From the NCBI RefSeq assembly GCF_000367345.1, contig NZ_BARE01000002.1, positions 1 to 64,000 on the forward strand: a stretch of 64,000 nt of DNA, written 5' to 3'. The notes under the pieces are model-generated. The model was not told the DNA's origin, searched no databases, and saw only the letters and a list, made by a program, of their open reading frames with translations. Positions 60,460 to 64,000 of this stretch are shown piece by piece. The position numbers and the translations under genes are program-made. Origin of the DNA: Sphingobium xenophagum NBRC 107872. Its GTDB lineage: Bacteria > Pseudomonadota > Alphaproteobacteria > Sphingomonadales > Sphingomonadaceae. Position 1 is the first letter of the stretch. Every line of letters starts with the position of its first letter.

Positions 60460-61466
60460 CCCTGCCACCGGACCATCCCGCCATCCCCGCGCCCAAAGTC
60501 GGCGTCCTTCTCATCAATCTCGGCACGCCCGACGCCCCCGACGCGAAATCGGTGCGGCGCTATCTCGCCCAATTCCTGTCCGATCGCCGCGTGGTGGAAA
60601 TCCCGCCCTTGATCTGGCAACCGATTTTGCGCGGCGTCATCCTCACGACCCGGCCCAAAAAATCCGCCCATGCCTACAGCCAGGTCTGGACCGATCAGGG
60701 ATCGCCGCTCGCCTTTCACACCCGCGATACTGCCCATGCGATGCAGGCGGCGATGGGGGAGGGCGTGGTCGTCGACTGGGCGATGCGCTACGGCAATCCG
60801 TCGATCGCCTCGCGCCTCGCCGCCATGAAATCGGCCGGATGCGATCGCATTCTGCTCGCCCCGCTCTACCCGCAATATAGCGGCGCGACCACCGCGACTG
60901 CCAACGACGCCGCCTTTGCCGCGCTCCGGGCCATGCGCTGGCAACCGGCCATCCGCACCCTGCCGCCCTATCATGACGACCCGGCCTATATCGCCGCACT
61001 CAAAATCTCGATCGAAGACAGCATCGCAAAACTCGACTTCACCCCCGACGCCTTGCTCGCCAGCTTCCATGGCATGCCCGAACGCACCCTGCATCTGGGC
61101 GATCCCTATCATTGCCAGTCGGTCAAGACCGTCCGCCTGCTGCGCGAAGCCCTTTCGCTGCCGGTGCATATGAGCTTTCAGTCGCGTTTCGGGCGGGCCA
61201 AATGGCTGGAGCCGGAGACCGAATCCACCCTCGCCAAATTGGTACAAGAAGGTGTCCGAAACATTGCTGTGGCAACACCGGGATTTTCGGCAGATTGCCT
61301 TGAAACTCTAGAGGAAATCGCCCTGCGCGCGAAAGAGGTTTTTTTGTCCGTAGGGGGTGAAAATTTTGCCTATTTGCCCTGTCTAAACGCGTCTGCCGCG
61401 GCTATCACTTTGTATCAGAGGCTGTTGGGCCGTGAGCTTTCGGGCTGGATAAACCAGGCCGGTTAA
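60456..61466 (+). CDS. hemH: Ferrochelatase
   Basis: Ferrochelatase (336 aa) inserts Fe(II) into protoporphyrin IX, the last step of heme synthesis. Motifs: VGVLLINLGTPDAPDAKSVRRYLAQFLSD at the N-terminus, LLAPLYPQYSGATTATANDA, the metal-site His in SFHGMPERTLHLGDPYHCQ, SFQSRFGRAKWLEPETE, and PGFSADCLETLEEI. Length is typical. ATG 60456 overlaps the molybdenum-enzyme stop by 4 nt, so it is translated by coupling. Confidence 0.96.
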   Translation: MTLPPDHPAIPAPKVGVLLINLGTPDAPDAKSVRRYLAQFLSDRRVVEIPPLIWQPILRGVILTTRPKKSAHAYSQVWTDQGSPLAFHTRDTAHAMQAAMGEGVVVDWAMRYGNPSIASRLAAMKSAGCDRILLAPLYPQYSGATTATANDAAFAALRAMRWQPAIRTLPPYHDDPAYIAALKISIEDSIAKLDFTPDALLASFHGMPERTLHLGDPYHCQSVKTVRLLREALSLPVHMSFQSRFGRAKWLEPETESTLAKLVQEGVRNIAVATPGFSADCLETLEEIALRAKEVFLSVGGENFAYLPCLNASAAAITLYQRLLGRELSGWINQAG

Positions 61467-61484
61467 GTAGGGAAGGATGCGCAT

Positions 61485-62207
61485 ATGTCGAGAGTAGCGA
61501 TCGTGACGGGCGGGACACGCGGCATTGGCGAGGCGATCAGCCTGGCGCTGCGTGACATGGGCTATACTGTGGCCGCCAATTATGCCGGCAATGAAGCCAA
61601 GGCGCAGGCCTTTACCGAAGCCACCGGCATCGCAGCCTTCAAATGGGATGTCGGCGATCACCAGGCCTGCCTGGATGGCTGCGCAGCGGTGACTGATGCA
61701 CTTGGGCCGATCGATATCGTCGTCAACAATGCAGGCATCACCCGCGACGGCGTGCTGGCCAAGATGAGCTTTGACGACTGGAATGAAGTCATGCGCATCA
61801 ATCTGGGCGGTTGCTTCAACATGGCCAAGGCGACCTTTGCCGGCATGCGCGAACGCGGCTGGGGGCGGATCGTCAATATCGGGTCGATCAACGGGCAGGC
61901 GGGCCAATATGGCCAGGTCAATTATGCCGCCGCCAAATCGGGCATCCACGGTTTTACCAAGGCGCTGGCGCAGGAAGGGGCGAAAGTCGGCGTGACCGTC
62001 AACGCCATTGCGCCGGGCTATATCGACACGGACATGGTTGCCGCGGTGCCCCCTGCCGTGCTGGAAAAGATCGTGGCGAAGATCCCGGTCGGGCGTTTGG
62101 GCCAGGCGCATGAAATCGCGCGCGGCGCCGCCTTCTTCTGCAGTGAGGATGGCGGCTTTGTGACCGGCAGCACGCTGTCGATCAATGGCGGCCAGCACAT
62201 GTATTGA
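61485..62207 (+). CDS. phaB: Acetoacetyl-CoA reductase
   Basis: PhaB (240 aa) is an SDR enzyme reducing acetoacetyl-CoA to (R)-3-hydroxybutyryl-CoA for polyhydroxyalkanoate synthesis. NADPH loop: VTGGTRGIGEAIS. Catalytic S134 (NIGSINGQ), Y147 and K151 (NYAAAKSG) are present. The signature GQAGQYGQVNYAAAK and the phaB-like VNAIAPGYIDTDMV support PhaB over FabG. GGAAGGATGCGCAT precedes the ATG. No phaA or phaC is nearby. Its stop overlaps the next start (TGATG). Confidence 0.92.
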   Translation: MSRVAIVTGGTRGIGEAISLALRDMGYTVAANYAGNEAKAQAFTEATGIAAFKWDVGDHQACLDGCAAVTDALGPIDIVVNNAGITRDGVLAKMSFDDWNEVMRINLGGCFNMAKATFAGMRERGWGRIVNIGSINGQAGQYGQVNYAAAKSGIHGFTKALAQEGAKVGVTVNAIAPGYIDTDMVAAVPPAVLEKIVAKIPVGRLGQAHEIARGAAFFCSEDGGFVTGSTLSINGGQHMY

Positions 62208-62506
62208 TGATGACGGGCGACGCCTTGGACGGGCCGGATGATGGTCCCTTGGCGTCGCCCTTTGCCCCGCCGGTCAAGCGCAGCGTGACCATTGCGGGGC
62301 ACCAGACCGCGATCAGTCTGGAACCCATATTCTGGGACGCCTTGCGCGATCACGCGCAGCGTGACGGCCTGCCGCTCAACGCCCTTATCGCCCGCATAGA
62401 CCTGGCCCGCATGGGCGCGCCTGATCCGCCCAATCTGGCGAGCGCGATCCGCTGCTGGCTGTTCGCGCGGGCGGGTTGCGACAAAGATAATAATTATTCG
62501 CAATAG
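62207..62506 (+). CDS. Ribbon-helix-helix domain protein
   Basis: A 99-aa protein with a central ribbon-helix-helix: VKRSVTIAGHQTAISLEPIFWDALRDHAQRDGLPLNALIARID, the RHH_4 type found in alphaproteobacteria. The strand RSVTIAGHQTAISL and two helices form the fold; a short C-terminal helix (NLASAIRCWLFAR) follows. The start overlaps the phaB stop by one base. It may be a DNA-binding regulator or a phasin-linked factor. The gene's last codons contain a Fur-like box for the next gene. Confidence 0.82.
   Translation: MMTGDALDGPDDGPLASPFAPPVKRSVTIAGHQTAISLEPIFWDALRDHAQRDGLPLNALIARIDLARMGAPDPPNLASAIRCWLFARAGCDKDNNYSQ
62486..62504 (+). promoter_or_regulatory. Fur-like iron box upstream of siderophore receptor
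   Basis: GATAATAATTATTCGCAAT contains the AT-rich core AATAATTATT, with TCGCAA on one side and TTGCGA a few bases to the other, resembling alphaproteobacterial Fur sites. It ends within the RHH stop codon and lies just before a candidate -35. Confidence 0.5.
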
Positions 62507-62508
62507 CG

Positions 62509-62537
62509 TTGACTCTGAGAAAGGTTCGCAATAGCAG
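62509..62537 (+). promoter_or_regulatory. Candidate promoter of the siderophore receptor
   Basis: TTGACT (62509-62514), 17 bp, TAGCAG (62532-62537): a good -35 with a poor -10, placed between the Fur-like box and the receptor ATG. A second TTCGCAATAG overlaps the -10. Confidence 0.4.
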
Positions 62538-62567
62538 CATCCCAACTTCAAAGGGGATTTGCTGCAT

Positions 62568-64000
62568 ATGTCCAACTCACTGTCACGCTCGTCCTTCCTG
62601 GCTCTCGGCTGCGTCAGCGCCATGGCTTTCGCGACCGGCGCCCACGCCCAGGAGGCGCCTGCGCCAAAGCTGGGCGGCATGACCGTCACCGACACGGCGA
62701 TCGATGAATCCCAGGTCAAGGTCGAAAACGCGGAATCACCCAAATATGTCCGCCCGCTGCTGGACACGCCCCAGACGATCACGGTGATCGGCAACCAGAC
62801 AATCCAGAAGCAAAATCTGCTGACGCTGCGCGACGTTCTGTCCACCATTCCGGGCATCACCTTTGGCGCGGGCGAAGGTGGCGGCGGCTATGGCGACAGC
62901 ATCAACCTGCGTGGTCAGAGCGCCAACACGGACATCAGCATCGATGGCGTCCGCGACAGCGCGCAATATAGCCGTACGGATCCCTTCAACGTCGAACAGA
63001 TCGAAGTCACCAACGGCTCCAACTCCGTATTCGGCGGTTCCGGTGCGATCGGCGGCAATATCAACATCGTGACCAAGCGGCCCAAGGGCTATGACGAAAC
63101 GCTGGTTCAGGCAGGCGTCGGCACGTCCGACTATTATCGCGCGACCATCGACAGCAATGTCCGCGCGTCCGATTTCATCGCCGTGCGCCTGAACGCCATG
63201 TATCATGAAAACGACGTGCCGGCCCGCAATGTCGATCGCTACAAGCGCTGGGGCGTCGCGCCGTCGGTCAAGCTTGGCGTCGATGGCCCGACCTCGCTGA
63301 CGTTGCTCTACACGCATCAGGAAGACAAGAATACGCCGCTCTACGGCGTGCCCTATTACAAGAACGCGCTCTATGACGGCATCCTCCCCGGCGCGCGCTA
63401 TAGCGGCTATTATGGCTATAAGAATCTGGATCGTCAGGATCAGACGATTAATCAGGCGACCGCCATCTTCGACCATCGTTTCAGTGATCTCCTGGCCGTT
63501 CGCAACCTGTCGCGCTGGCAGCGGGTCGAACAGAAGCTGATCGTCAATCCGCCGCAGGGCACCTATTGCCTTGCCAACGGCCAGACCCAGACCGGCGTGG
63601 CCTGCGCGGCGGGACAGGTGCCCGGCACCTATTATCCCAGCGGCCCGCGCGGTGGTTTCCGCAACTCCGTCAACGACACGCTCTATAACCAGCTCGATCT
63701 GACCTTCACCATTCCCGGCGGCCATTCGCTCGTGCTCGGCACCTCGATGCTGCAGGAAGATTATGCGCTGGATAACGGCAACGTCCTGCGCAATGCTGGC
63801 GGCGCTCTGCCCAACCCGGTGCTGGACCCGATCAGCATCAGCAATCCGAACGCCATCTATACCGGCCCGGTCAACGCGATCCGTTCCGGTCATCAGGATG
63901 GCGACCTGTTCAACATCGCGGCCTATGCTTTCGCCGCGGTCAAGATCGTCGATCAGTTCGAACTCAACGGCGGCGTCCGCTACGAACATAATCGCGCCCG
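62568..64000 (+). CDS. TonB-dependent siderophore receptor, Fiu/CirA-like (5' part)
   Basis: The frame opens at ATG 62568 (AAGGGGATTTGCTGCAT upstream) and is still open at the window edge, giving 477 residues. Signal peptide: SRSSFLALGCVSAMAFATGAHA. Then a TonB-box-like region, RPLLDTPQTITVIGNQTIQK, LRDVLSTIPGITFGAGEGG, the plug signature INLRGQSANTDISIDGVRD, and VFGGSGAIGGNINIVTKRPK before the barrel. This matches the TIGR01783 siderophore receptor class and catecholate receptors such as Fiu. A Fur-like box upstream fits iron repression. The C-terminal barrel lies outside the window. Confidence 0.93.
   Translation, partial: MSNSLSRSSFLALGCVSAMAFATGAHAQEAPAPKLGGMTVTDTAIDESQVKVENAESPKYVRPLLDTPQTITVIGNQTIQKQNLLTLRDVLSTIPGITFGAGEGGGGYGDSINLRGQSANTDISIDGVRDSAQYSRTDPFNVEQIEVTNGSNSVFGGSGAIGGNINIVTKRPKGYDETLVQAGVGTSDYYRATIDSNVRASDFIAVRLNAMYHENDVPARNVDRYKRWGVAPSVKLGVDGPTSLTLLYTHQEDKNTPLYGVPYYKNALYDGILPGARYSGYYGYKNLDRQDQTINQATAIFDHRFSDLLAVRNLSRWQRVEQKLIVNPPQGTYCLANGQTQTGVACAAGQVPGTYYPSGPRGGFRNSVNDTLYNQLDLTFTIPGGHSLVLGTSMLQEDYALDNGNVLRNAGGALPNPVLDPISISNPNAIYTGPVNAIRSGHQDGDLFNIAAYAFAAVKIVDQFELNGGVRYEHNRA

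Overview
The window reads as chromosome of a GC-rich alphaproteobacterium of the family Sphingomonadaceae, most likely Sphingobium or a close relative. This is inferred from protein content and context: GapR/DUF2312, DUF1244, DUF6481, two TonB-dependent receptors, PHA-type acetoacetyl-CoA reductase, and hairpin repeats of the CCGTTCG...CGAACGG and CCCGCG-AAGG-CGCGGG types that are typical of sphingomonads. Almost all of it is housekeeping DNA. One compact integrative element is the clear accessory region.

Layout. 1-2.3 kb: edge of a threonine-synthase-like gene, grpE, hrcA and a DUF6438 lipoprotein, all on the minus strand. 2.4-5.7 kb: rph, rdgB and hemW on plus, with a CAP-domain gene inserted on minus. 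5.7-13.2 kb: pyk, DUF1244, a GapR-like protein, YbjQ, YebC, ruvC, a dienelactone hydrolase, prmA and a soluble chemoreceptor. 13.4-16.1 kb: sdhCDA without sdhB, closed by a strong terminator. 16.1-17.6 kb: parDE, a zinc-protease-like gene and a copper chaperone on minus. 17.6-20.9 kb: dnaK-dnaJ behind a near-perfect RpoH promoter. 20.9-24.6 kb: an amino-acid permease, and an acyl-CoA dehydrogenase under a LiuR-like MerR regulator. 24.7-30.6 kb: a DUF2946/TonB-receptor/PepSY metal-uptake cluster, an FAD oxidoreductase and a small hypothetical gene.

30.67-37.00 kb is a 6.3-kb integrative element inserted in the 3' end of a tRNA-Gln(CTG) gene. An 18-bp perfect repeat (attL/attR) flanks it, and the right copy is exactly the last 18 nt of the tRNA including CCA. 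It encodes a tyrosine integrase, an unknown 266-aa protein, an AlpA-like HTH protein, a winged-helix protein, a Toprim primase-like protein, a RepA-like helicase and a small membrane protein. It also carries paired TGTGGGG repeats at both ends and a GTGCGG repeat cluster behind the helicase. No capsid, tail or conjugation genes are visible, so it looks like a minimal replicating satellite or mobilizable element.

37.4-46.1 kb: rpoC and rpoB on minus, with a terminator behind and an attenuator-like hairpin in front of rpoB; rplJL are not adjacent. 46.5-47.4 kb: small genes. 47.4-56.5 kb, minus: SleB hydrolase, cysK, MFS transporter, a HerA-like ATPase, degP and hflKC (envelope proteolysis). 56.6-64 kb, plus: mrp, a CoA-binding protein, a molybdenum hydroxylase large subunit with an altered active-site motif, hemH, phaB, a ribbon-helix-helix protein and a truncated Fiu-like siderophore receptor behind a Fur-like box.
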